From: Brachionus koreanus | Lineage: Eukaryota; Rotifera; Eurotatoria; Ploima; Brachionidae | Direction of reading: 5' to 3' | Length of the DNA: 64,000 bases | Assembly (NCBI GenBank): GCA_016987375.1 | Contig: PJRA01000343.1 | Location: forward strand, 671,554-735,553 | In this document: piece by piece, positions 38,386 through 48,077 of the stretch | How the letters are laid out: the number at the start of each line of letters is the position of its first letter | How positions within the stretch are numbered: position 1 is the first letter of the stretch | Translations under genes and position numbers: made by a program | The notes under the pieces: generated by a model | Seen by the model: only the letters and a program-made list of their open reading frames with translations | Told to the model about the DNA's origin: nothing | Database searches by the model: none

Positions 38386-38539
38386 TTTAATCCAAATATT
38401 TTCTTTAAACTAAACCTGACCGTAGAATATTAACTATTTTTATTATTATTATAGTAGTAGTAGTTGTAGTAGTAATATAAAACTGCAGCTTAGAGGTTAT
38501 CTAAGCATAGCTTTAAAAAGCTGTAGCTATTTCTCCTCA

Positions 38540-38848
38540 GCTCGTATCTTTGATTACCAGATTTTGTGTTAAGACTCTAGTTGACAAATTATTTAGACCA
38601 CCAAAAATATTTCCTGGAACTTCACAAATTTGATTTGAATTCAAATTTAAATTTTTTAGAAATCGTTAATTCTTTAAATAAATTAGGTTCGAGTGTTTCA
38701 ATTTTATTTTTACACAAATTAATTTCATTTAAAAATTTATGATATTTGAATGTATTTTCTGGTAAATTGGCTATTAATTTAGATTCTATCTCAAATTTAC
38801 TACTTTTTTCACTCGCAGTTAATGCGTTGCTTATTTGATATTCCATTA
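38540..38848 (-). pseudogene. leucine-rich-repeat protein fragment, frameshifted
   Basis: Minus-strand reading gives ANLPENTFKYHKFLNEINLC and KNKIETLEPNLFKEL, then after a frameshift NLNSNQICEVPGNIFGGLNN, which are consecutive LRR units (LxxLxLxxNxI..LPxxxFxxL). The shift falls around 38630-38650. No signal peptide or further repeats were seen. Most likely a decayed copy of an LRR gene. Confidence 0.6.
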
Positions 38849-38959
38849 TGTTTTCTTAAATTTTATGAAAAAAAAATTAAATAAACTAAATTTCTATTTT
38901 TATTGTAAATAAAAAAAGTGAAAAAGTCATCGACAAAAAGAAGATATTATTCATTACTG

Positions 38960-39200
38960 GTCTTATTTCTTTTAGGAATATCATTGATAAATATGCTGAA
39001 AAAGCTGAATAGTTTTAAAAAGCTGAAAAATTAGACCAATATGTCTGATTTGATCAAATGCTATCGAAATATCGAAAAATAAGACATTGACTTTTTTCTT
39101 TATATTAAAGGATTCAACAACTTTTTGAATAAGGAAAATAAGATTATGAATAATATAGCCTTTGGTTAATAATTTATTCTAGTATCTTTCCGATTCAGAT
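38960..39200 (-). mobile_element. LINE RT palm fragment
   Basis: Minus-strand translation VNVLFFDISIAFDQIRHIGL matches the FxDxSKAFDxVxHxxLL palm block of LINE reverse transcriptases. Likely the downstream half of the LINE whose endonuclease part is at 40145-40660. Confidence 0.65.
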
Positions 39201-39289
39201 TTAATTTATAATTAATTATTTCTGCATCTTATTCAGTGTTATTCAAGTGAAGATTCTGAAGCTTGAGATAAAATTTCAGATCCTACAAG

Positions 39290-39935
39290 GTGTTGGACCT
39301 TTGTTTTCATATTTTACCGACAGACTTGGATAACAATCTTTTTTGAACGTGGTTAGTATTGATGGGCTAAAAATCGAACAAATATGCGATATTTGTTACA
39401 TTTCTTATGACATAAGACATGAGAGAAAAAATGGTTTGAGAAAAATTAGAGTTTCTTATTCAAAAGTAGTTGATAACATGATAAGAAGCTTATATGGCCC
39501 GACAATCATCTTTAGCTTAAAAAGCGTAGTTTCAATTGTTAAACAAAAACAAAAATGCCATTTTTGTGATGAATTTTAATGATGAAGAAAATCCTTTCGA
39601 ATCAGAATGCTTGAATAAACGAATGCTCCCATTTATACATGAGTATCATGAAGACCTTGACTATGTTTTTTGGCCTGACTTAGCGTCTGCCCACTATTCT
39701 ATGTTAAGCACAACATGGATGAACGAAAATGTAAATTATGTGACCAAAGATATCAACCCGCCAAATGTCCCTCAAGCGCGCCCAATCGAAAATTTTTGGG
39801 GTTGTTTGAGTGAAAAAGTATACGAGGGAGGTTGGCAAGNNNNNNNNNNNNNNNNNNNNNNNNNNNNNNNNNNNNNNNNNNNNNGAGTTTTTTCATTATA
39901 TAAAAACCATAATTCTATTGAAAAATAAATTATTT
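39290..39935 (+). mobile_element. Tc1/mariner-superfamily transposase remnant
   Basis: From about 39590 the + strand encodes NKRMLPFIHEY..DYVFWPDLASAHY (second catalytic Asp block), then NYVTKDINPPNVPQARPIEN and FWGCLSEKVYEGGWQ, the third acidic residue block of a Tc1/mariner-type DDE transposase. The N-terminal half is decayed (frameshifts near 39540) and the C-terminus runs into a 45-bp N gap. It lies between two pieces of an opposite-strand LINE. Confidence 0.85.
39840..39884. other. assembly gap (N run)
   Basis: 45 N within the transposase remnant. Confidence 0.99.
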
Positions 39936-40144
39936 ACATCAGAAAAAAAACCAGAACTTAATATCATTTTTAATTTTTTGAGATATTCGCTTTTAATTTT
40001 TGTCCATTTACTTATACATCACCCGTTACACAGTGGAGTAGGATATTCGATATATCGTGATTTTAAGCCTTGCTTATATTTTTTTGCAAAACTCGAAAGA
40101 AATGAAACTTTTTCAAAAAGATGTAAATCATTTCAAATCTTTGT

Positions 40145-40660
40145 TTGATTCGAGAAATTTGTTAAAATTTATAAGAAAATATCAATAATTTGAAGCTTCT
40201 TGAGAAATTTTAGTCTAAGATCACTTAACATATCATGCTCTAGCAAGACATTAAAGTCAAAGAAGAAGATTTCAGAAAAATATCGAGAATTTCAAAGTGA
40301 TCGGATTTAAATTTATTAAATATTGGAGTTCTATCATTAATTAAAGAAAGGCTGTGAATGAGTTTTCTCTAGTATGAGACCATTTTCGTTCTCTCCTAAA
40401 CAGCCTAAGCCTTAGCATTTTGATCACCCTCTAGAATAAATTTTTCACATCTTCTAGAGATTTCTGAAAAAAGTTCAAAAAGAAGTATAATATTAGGAGA
40501 ATTGTAAATACTTAAAATAAATAATTCTGTATTTTTGATTCTTATCATGATGCAAAGAAGTTCTGCATTAAACTTATCAAATGAAAAGCCTTGTTTGAAT
40601 TCAAGTCCTTCTCTTACTAAAATGGATACTCCTCCACCATAAATTTCAATAAATTAATTA
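40145..40660 (-). mobile_element. LINE endonuclease-domain fragment
   Basis: Minus-strand reading from about 40655 gives EIYGGGVSILVREGLEFKQG, then AELLCIMIRIKNTELFILSI and FILEGDQNAKA, matching the GGGVxIxV...E...GDFNAxH pattern of LINE apurinic-type endonucleases. A stop follows; inactive. Confidence 0.7.
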
Positions 40661-41437
40661 ATTATCATTAATCTATTTTTTTACTTAAATTCATTAATTA
40701 ATCATTTATAAAAAAATGACAATTTAATGCATTTTCTACATTTTCATTAATTACAGGCCTGTTAAGAATCCTAGAAAAATATAATTTGTCACAGAAATAT
40801 ATTATAATATAAGTCATAATGATAAATTAGTTATCATATAAATAATTAATTGTCACATTAAAATGTTAATTATTATGTAAATAGTTGATTATCACAAAGA
40901 AGAGAGTTAGAAAGCCAAAAATGATCCAGGCTTCCACAAACACCGAAATCATAACTGATGGAAGAGAAAAATGACTAACTATATCAAAAAATAGGTGAAA
41001 AAAACTGAGTTGTTTTCCGACGAGTAATTCATCAGCATTTTAAGAAATGCTAGCTGTTTTATAATTAAAAAAATTTGTCTCTAAGATTTTGATTTACAAA
41101 TAAAAATTATGCAAAAAATTGTTTATTTTTAGAGCATTTTTTGTCTTCGTTAACAAAATTTAGTGGTAAAATATTTTTCATTGAACAGATATTTGTTTGT
41201 GAGGAGCAATGAGACCCTTTAATTTAGTCTGAATTAATACAAACCACATCTCACTTTAGTTGAATTTTCTCCCAACTTTATTTAAACTTTAAATTCAACA
41301 CTCAAAACCCAGCGAGATATCTGCGCTATGTTATAACTTTAATTGTTTATACTTATTTAATCATTTTTGAAAATTTTTTCTTCAATCACATTTCTAAAAT
41401 CAAATAATTTACAATAATGTTTTTGCTTAGAAAAGAA
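40661..41437. other. intergenic
   Basis: AT-rich; an isolated CAACACTCAAAACCC at about 41298 resembles the terminus of the TTAACACTC MITE family. Nothing else seen. Confidence 0.5.
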
Positions 41438-41508
41438 GCACTGGTGGTTCAGTGGTAGAATGCTCGCCTGCCACGCGGGCGGCCCGGGTTCGATTCCCGG
41501 CCAGTGCA
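41438..41508 (+). tRNA. trnG-GCC: tRNA-Gly (anticodon GCC)
   Basis: 71-nt cloverleaf: acceptor stem GCACTGG with CCAGTGC plus discriminator A; B box GGTTCGATTCC; A box TGGTTCAGTGGTAGAA; anticodon loop CTGCCAC. Followed at once by a run of seven T, the RNA polymerase III terminator. No intron. Confidence 0.98.
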
Positions 41509-42022
41509 TTTTTTTAATAAGAATTTTCCCTTTATTCAACTTTAAAGCATAGCTCTTAAAAATAATTCTAATATTCTTTTTATTTTGAATAAATTTAACA
41601 ATATCTTATAATATACTAACATGATTTTATCCCCTAATAAATCTCTATGAAACAATTTTAAAGTTAGTTTCATAGAAATAAAAAATGCCAGACTAACCTA
41701 AGAAAATAATTTAGTCAAAATATATTTCATATATCTCTTGAAATTTAAGAATTTAATTTTAAAATATTGCGAAAGAGCCAAGTGTTTCGACGATTTTTTT
41801 ATTAATAAAAAATTATTTTTATATTTTAATAATTAGGAATTTTTAGCTAAAAAATTGTTGATAAATTTTTTACATTTAGTTTTAGTAGTAAAATCTTAAT
41901 CGAAATTATAAGAACCGCAACTAAAGAATTTTATTAAATTAGAAATTTTATTTTATAAAAATTTAGCTTTTATTTTATCTTCGGTTAATTTACTTTTTTT
42001 AATTTGAGATAATAACAAAAAA
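41509..42022. other. intergenic
   Basis: AT-rich spacer between the tRNA and the 3' end of the ZDHHC-like gene; nothing recognised. Confidence 0.6.
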
Positions 42023-42990
42023 TCATACTATTAAAAGAATTTTATTTCGTTTGGGCCATTGAACTGTCTTAAATTCAAATGGGAGAAGCCACAAGAGTGG
42101 ATTTTTCTCATCAAATACTTTACATAATTGAGAATACTTATACATTAAATTTGATTTCAAAGATTGGAAATAATTTTTTTGGCTTTCAATAATTGATGGA
42201 TTTTTAGACGAAAATATTGAGGAAAATTGTTCAAAAATAATTGCAAAAACAAAAAGACCAAAAACCATGCACTCTACTATCACAAAAACAGAATGAAAAA
42301 TTCTTAATGGAACAAAACTTGATTTATCTACATCTGGAATAACTATTAAAGAGTTCATTAAAAATACTATTCCATAAACACATAATATTGCTGTATAAAT
42401 ATTAAATTGAATAAAATAGCGCTGGTTTAATTCTCCTATACAATTGTTTATCCTTAAAATAAAATTTAATTGAATTTTAATAATCAGAAAATAAAAATTA
42501 AATTTTACCATGGGCAATGATGATGTCTTTTCTTTATGCATTTACGGCATATTCCACAGTGGTGCGAGTCTGCAGATCGAAATATGCCACATCTACGACA
42601 CATGGTAAAATCATTGCTCTTAAGTTAATTGGCTTAACTTTTCATTTTGAAATTCGAATAAAACTTACATGATTAATCATTGTTTGTTCATCAAAATCGT
42701 TGTTGGATGCTAGAATATAGCCTGGGTTGGATAAGCTCGCCTTCAGATGGGCAACAATGCATAAAAATATTAATAATGTCAAAGCAGCAATATTTAGCCA
42801 TCCGTAGTTTCTTTTTTATAAATGATTATCATTCTTGATTATTTTTGAATCAATTAACTTACGAATCACTGAAAAAAGGTACGCTAATAACAATAACTAT
42901 CACATAATATGCGTAAACAAGAAAAAAATAGGTAAGACTAGTGAGTAGAAGACCGATCGGGTCTATGTTTTTAAAAATTGAGCCAACCAT
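42023..42990 (-). CDS. ZDHHC3/7-like palmitoyltransferase homologue with HHHC motif
   Basis: Minus-strand exons 42990-42863, 42810-42669, 42618-42509, 42452-42023; introns are 50-58 bp, GT..AG, frames agree, 269 aa. Two TM helices (about residues 14-40 and 46-62), a cytoplasmic cysteine-rich domain, then two more TM helices. The CRD has its zinc ligands: CRRC at 97-100, HHC at 109-111, CGICRKC at 111-117, then HHHC at 122-125 followed by PW and NNCIGELNQRYF. Enzymes of this family S-acylate proteins at Golgi/ER membranes using DHHC; here the first residue is His, not Asp. The SNPGYI motif after TM2 and NPLLWLLPF near the C-terminus fit the ZDHHC3/7 subgroup. Whether the variant is active cannot be told from sequence. 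Confidence 0.9.
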
Positions 42991-44571
42991 TGAAAAATTT
43001 AATTACAATAAATTTTTATTATATATTCAGAGCAGATATTTAATTTTACATAAATTATTTTGCTTATAAATTACTGTGTTAATTTACGGCCTTAATCTAT
43101 TTTGTTCAGGTGGCATATTTAAGTATCAAAATAACTTAAATCAAAATAAATATTTATTTTAATAGTTTGTAGCATAAAAAATCGCTCAATTTTTGATATA
43201 ATATAATTTGTTTTTTCATTAAAAAAGCTCTCAATTAATCATATTTAACTTAATTTATAGTTTGTTTTTAAAAAAAAAATCTTTAAAATCATTAATTTAT
43301 AGTACGAGACCATTTTAGATAAATAAATTATCAAAAATCTTTTTATGTTAAATTTTTAAAAGAATAATAACTATTTTGTAAAGTCCAACAGATATAATTA
43401 TTTTTTAGGGTACTGAAAATCAATTAATAAATTAACTATTGAATCTAGACATAGTTTTAATAAAAAGTATTTTTACCAAATTAATGAGAAGATTTTGGCG
43501 ATGTTTGTTTGCTTACGAAAATAATTTAAACTATTGAGTATGTTTAAAAATTCACTTTTAAAATAAAAAATTAAAAGTAAAAAGTGCCGAACATTTAAAT
43601 ATTTAAAAAAAAAATTACTGTAAAAATAAGCATAAACTAAAATTATTAAACATCTTGATTAAAAAAAAATTATATATTCTAAATTTTCATAACTAAAAGT
43701 TGTGATGAATTTTTTTTTAAATCACCCTTTTTTTGTCTCAATTTTATAACCTTGAAAATAAACCGTGAATTTTGTCTATATTTCGAATCTGCAAAAAAAA
43801 ATTAAAAAGAGTAAACAGTGGAAGAGAAATAAAAAAACCCAAAATCAGTTTTTGACCAAGGTTTTGGTAAAATAAGGGTATGATAGCTAAGTATGTATGA
43901 TAACAGATCGCTTTTTTTTTTAGAAGAGATTATCCCCTATCAAAATTGATGCAATACTATATACCAATGATTGATGCGATATGCATATTTGAGTATGAAT
44001 TATTACAACTTGAAGACTCGAAAAGCTGCCGTCAAAAAAATTTTTTTACTCTCCCAAGGTTGTAAGTTTTTAAGTATGCAGATTAAAAATTTTCGCTTTT
44101 TTAAATAGTGCGGTGTTAATATTTAAGGAAAATAAAGTCCACATCAATTGATTCAAATCATTAATAAATAAGTAATCATTTGACTAGCTTGGATATGTCT
44201 TTCAAATAAAATGAGTGAAAAATATTTTTTTATAGAGAAATTAATTTAGCTTTTTGAAATTTTAATTTTTAAAAATTATTGAAATAAAAATCAGTTAAAA
44301 TTTTAAAAATCTTCTTAATAAAACATAGGGTCATAGCAATATATTTTATTTAATTGAAACTTTTAATTATTCTGAAAATTGTCTTATTTTGTATTTCACT
44401 TATCTAATTGTTTATATTTGTCCTAATTATGTAACATTCATACCAATTATGTCTTTGTACACGAATCTAGTTATTGGTGCATTTAGCTACCATAGTTGTC
44501 TTCCAAACATGTGAGACATCTTCGCAAATATGCTTGTTGTAGCTTATTATTATTTTATCATTGAATTTTGT

Positions 44572-44836
44572 ATTTTGTGAAATTTAGTACAATTATTATT
44601 AAAAATTTGGTAAAACACTGCAATTTAAGAACATTTTAAATTTAGACAAATTTGGCTTTAGTGCATTTTTTAGAGATTTTGCACATCATTAGTAGACTTT
44701 GACTCTTGGTGCAAATAAGTATGTTTCAATTTTTTCCACTTAGAGAACTAGATAAAGCATTCAGAAAAAAATTGTAAGCTTTTTTAGCATTAATTTTTGT
44801 TCAATTTTTTTTTATTTTGTATCAAGAATCACAAAG
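44572..44836. mobile_element. diverged inverted copy of the 33849 MITE
   Basis: TTTTGTGAAATTTAGTACAA at 44574 equals the complement of the right end of the 33849-34168 element; the internal word GAGATTTTGCACATCATTAG and the far end TTAGCATTAATTTTTGTTC also match its complement. Termini are eroded. Confidence 0.6.
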
Positions 44837-45217
44837 CTGATCTTTTGAAAAAGAAATTTTTTTATATAGTAATTCTATATTTCTTACTTAAACATGAAAA
44901 AAAATCTCATTATAAAATCATTAATTAAGTATTGTGTCGGAGTTTTTAAAAATTTTTCGTATAAATTTTATTTAAGTTATTTAACATAGAGAGAGAGAAT
45001 TCTAAATTCAAAATTTATTCAAAATTTTGTCGGCAGATCTTATCTTAAGAATTATAAATTTTCTAAAATAAATTAAAAAACTCAAAAATTGAAAAAAAAT
45101 CAGTCTCTTCTATAACCAGTCTAGTTGAATTTTATAAGACTAAAAAATTGAATTTTAAAAAAAATTGCAAATTATTTTTATTCACTTGCACGCATTTTTG
45201 AAAAACAAAAGCGCGTG

Positions 45218-45226
45218 TATATATAG
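45218..45226 (+). promoter_or_regulatory. candidate TATA box of RPS11
   Basis: TATATATAG in a locally GC-richer context (GCGCGTG just before it), about 130 bp upstream of the RPS11 start codon. Assigned by position only. Confidence 0.4.
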
Positions 45227-45352
45227 AGAATTTACACAGTCATGTACTACTAGCGATCAACCTAGCTTAAATTAGGTGCAAGTTTACTAACTATAGACGA
45301 ACATAGAGAGAGAATTCTTACTAGAAAACGAATTTAAACCTTTCGATTTAAA

Positions 45353-46362
45353 ATGGATGTTAAAGTAATTTGTCTTATAAATAAACCCTTTAAATCATAT
45401 TTAATCGATAAGTAATCAGGTGAATTTTTTTCTAGGAAAGAACCTTTCAAAAACAACCAACCATCTTTTTGAACAAAAAAAGTCAGGCTGTCAAAACAAG
45501 AGAAAGAGCCGAAAGATACACTAGAAATGTCGGTTTAGGTTTCAAGACTCCAAAAGATGTACGCAGCAAATAAATTTTCTTCTTCAAAAATTTTTATAAA
45601 TTATTTTCAAGGCTGTTGAAGGCACTTACATTGACAAGAAATGTCCATTCACCGGAAACGTCTCAATCAGAGGCCGTATCTTGACCGGTGTTGTCATCAA
45701 AAACAAAATGACTCGAACCATCGTAATTCGTAGAGATTACTTGCACTACGTTAGAAAATACAACAGATTCGAAAAGAGACACAAGAACATCTCAGCTCAC
45801 TGCAGTCCATGCTTCAGGTAATTTTGCAAATGCATCTTTTACTAAGATTTCTAGAAGCCGGATCGAGATAGAACATAAAACTCCTCTATTTTTATGCTCT
45901 ATTTAAAAAACCAGGCTAAAGGACCTGGACTAAATGACAGATTAGGTTTTAATAAATTTGTAAAATCTAAATTTGTAAATTATTTCAACATAGTTAATGA
46001 TAATTTAAATTAAATGATGAGTTTTTATCACGATGGTCTTCTGATTTTAGAATGAAAGACACTTTTTTTTAAAATTCTGATATATTTCCATTAAATTGAA
46101 GTGATGATACTTTAATCACGATGGTCTTCTGAAACAAAATGAAGTCATCTTTAAATATTTCTGATCATTTCAAATACTTTCATTAGAAATAAGAATTAAT
46201 TAATTTAAAAAAAAAACTAATTTTTTTTATTTTTTTAGAGACGTTCAAATCGGTGATATCGTTACTGTTGGTGAATGCAGACCATTGAGCAAAACTGTTC
46301 GCTTCAATGTCCTTAAAGTTTCGTCCGCAAAGGGAGCTAAAAAACAATTCTCTAAATTTTAA
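45353..46362 (+). CDS. RPS11: 40S ribosomal protein S11 (uS17)
   Basis: Exons 45353-45364, 45436-45558, 45612-45817, 46239-46362, all GT..AG, 154 aa. The first exon is only 12 nt (MDVK); an alternative donor after MD would also keep the frame, but the GTAATT donor fits better. Signature stretches: [85 protein letters not shown]. Length and sequence are typical of eukaryotic S11, a core small-subunit protein. Intron 3 (421 bp) carries two C/D-box snoRNAs, as RPS11 does in vertebrates (SNORD35B). Confidence 0.97.
46010..46084 (+). ncRNA. SNORD35: C/D-box snoRNA, SNORD35-like, copy 1 (RPS11 intron 3)
   Basis: Box C ATGATGA at 46014-46020, D' CTGA at 46041-46044, C'-like AATGAAAG at about 46051, box D CTGA at 46077-46080. 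The guide TCACGATGGTCT (46028-46039) precedes D' and is complementary, with one G-U pair, to the conserved 28S rRNA stretch AGACCGTCGTGA. Vertebrate U35 carries the same guide and directs 2'-O-methylation there. Excised from the host intron; methylation guide in the nucleolus. Confidence 0.85.
46095..46172 (+). ncRNA. SNORD35: C/D-box snoRNA, SNORD35-like, copy 2 (RPS11 intron 3)
   Basis: Box C GTGATGA at 46101-46107, guide TCACGATGGTCT at 46116-46127, D' CTGA at 46129-46132, C'-like AATGAAG at about 46138, box D CTGA at 46161-46164. TTGAA before box C and TTCAA after box D can form a short terminal stem. Same guide as copy 1; starts about 20 bp after it. Confidence 0.85.
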
Positions 46363-46582
46363 AAGATTTTTATTAAATTCTAATTAATAAAAATTTTTTG
46401 AAACAAATTTTTTTTTGAAAGTCAATTCTACTTTTAAAGGTTTTTCAGTCAATAATTATTAATAAAATAGAATTTTTTTTTAACTCAAAAAGCACATGGG
46501 CTTATTTGGCAGATTTGACTTTAATTAAAAAATAGAGTCTATGTTTGTAAAATGCTCGTTTATTATTTTCAAAATAATCAAA

Positions 46583-46658
46583 AATTAAATGATGAGATTT
46601 TATCACGATGGTCTTCTTAAAACAAAATTGAAGACAACTAGTTAAATTCTGATTATTT
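46583..46658 (+). ncRNA. SNORD35: C/D-box snoRNA-like, SNORD35-like, copy 3 (downstream of RPS11)
   Basis: Box C ATGATGA at 46589-46595, guide TCACGATGGTCT at 46603-46614, D' position CTTA at 46616-46619 (normally CTGA), box D CTGA at 46649-46652. It lies about 220 bp after the RPS11 stop codon, so expression would need a 3'-UTR intron, read-through or its own promoter. The altered D' box suggests weaker function or a decaying copy. Confidence 0.7.
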
Positions 46659-47627
46659 TTTGTTTTAAATTTAGAATTAGTTTTTAATTTTAGATTTTAC
46701 TCCAAAACTTTTTGATTAGGAAATTTTTGCCAAATGGGCTATTTTATCAATTTTTTTTAAATATTTATTAAAAATAGAAAATAAAATTAATGAATTTTTT
46801 TTAAATTTCATTTTAGTTAAAAAGCAGTAACGACTGTATCATTTGACTTTTATTTTTAAATATCTAACAAAAATATTGGTCATCTAAATAGGTTAATGAA
46901 TTCGAAAAGAATGATTTTAAAAACCCTTGAGAGCTCATTTCTTATTGAGTTAATTTAATTTATAAAAATAATATATTGAGATTTCCGATCGAAAATCAAA
47001 ACAGCATTTTTTAATCTTTTGCAAACTTAAATCCAACACGGAAGCTAAATATTCAAATTGATAGAGGTAGGCATTTAGTTTTTCCTAATATATTTAAAAA
47101 TCGGAATTTGTTCGAGTGTTGATTTATTTGATTAATAAAAAGAAAAGCATATTTAAAGAGAAGCTTTGCCTAAGTTTTTATTTCTTAAAAAAATATCAAA
47201 TTCAAAATTTCATCATTTTTTTTCACAATTTAAAGTCTTTTTTCTTGAATTGATTCACTTATGGTTATTGTAAAATTAGTGTAGGCCTTAACTAAATAGA
47301 AATAAAATTTGATTGAAAAAATTATATTTTTTAATTAAAATAATGGTGTTAGTTGATCGATATTTTATTAAGGAAATTTATTAAACGTATTTCCTAAAAA
47401 AAATCAAATTTAAAGCTTTTAGAAACAATTGTTTTTAGTTAATAATAACTTTTCATAAAATGAATTTTAAATTCTAGAATTTTTTCTGAAATTACTTTTG
47501 GTCATTAGAGATCAGCTTTATTAAAGGTAATTCACTAAACTCCAAAATAAACGAATTTGACTAAAATTTTTTGCTAATGATTAAGATTTTTAGTCTTTTT
47601 TATTTTTATAGAATTTGAAAAATAGTC
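46659..47627. other. intergenic between the RPS11 cluster and the neuropeptide gene
   Basis: AT-rich. TTTTTATAG at 47603-47611 just upstream of the neuropeptide ATG looks like the acceptor of a 5'-UTR intron. Nothing else seen. Confidence 0.5.
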
Positions 47628-48077
47628 ATGAGTTCGACAAGATTCATTTATACCTTTGGTATTTTATGCTTGTTTGGAATATGGTTTGTTAGATGCGAAG
47701 ATGTGTTGAGCGAAATTAATAGTGATGCAGAGAACCATAATGAGCTTGGTTACTTGTCAAAAAAGTTAAAAGACATGTATATTTTTAACCAGTTGAGACA
47801 GCTCAAGTCAATTCGCAACAACCTAGCTAAGTACTTAAATGATGAAAGCTACGACGAACTGAACAGCGAAGGACTTGATTTCTCGGATGAAAGAGATAAA
47901 AAATCCGTCATGTTGCCCAGAATCGGACGGTCACCAATCGTGTTTCCAAGGATTGGCGACGAAAAAAAACGAGCTGTTTTTCAACCCAGAGTTGGTCGTA
48001 ATTATGACTTATACGAAAATGATGATTCATTTTTAAACGAGGACAAAAGAATCGCTTTCAAGCCAAGAATCGGCTAA
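47628..48077 (+). CDS. PRX-amide neuropeptide precursor (pyrokinin/neuromedin-U-like)
   Basis: 149 aa, single coding exon. Signal peptide about residues 1-23 (FGILCLFGIWFVRC). Acidic pro-region with no Cys after it. From residue 91: KK, SVMLPRIGR, SPIVFPRIGDEKKR, AVFQPRVGR, an acidic spacer ending DKR, and a terminal IAFKPRIG. The Gly before Arg or at the C-terminus would give peptides ending PRI-amide or PRV-amide. The shared F-x-P-R-(I/V) core resembles FxPRX-amide peptides (pyrokinins, neuromedin U, small cardioactive peptides). One copy, FPRIGDE, is not followed by a basic residue right after Gly and may not be amidated. The TAA stop comes right after the last Gly. Confidence 0.85.
   Translation: MSSTRFIYTFGILCLFGIWFVRCEDVLSEINSDAENHNELGYLSKKLKDMYIFNQLRQLKSIRNNLAKYLNDESYDELNSEGLDFSDERDKKSVMLPRIGRSPIVFPRIGDEKKRAVFQPRVGRNYDLYENDDSFLNEDKRIAFKPRIG

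Larger units (their letters stand above)
42991..45352. other. intergenic between ZDHHC-like gene and RPS11
   Basis: Divergent promoters lie at its two ends. Contains a diverged MITE copy at about 44572-44836 and a duplicated ACATAGAGAGAGAATTC-like word at about 44994 and 45300. Otherwise nothing recognised. Confidence 0.6.

Noticed and set aside
41357..41539. 60-aa minus-strand ORF over the tRNA-Gly
   Set aside because: It is a read-through of the tRNA gene on the wrong strand (the familiar PGIEPGPPA-type artefact).
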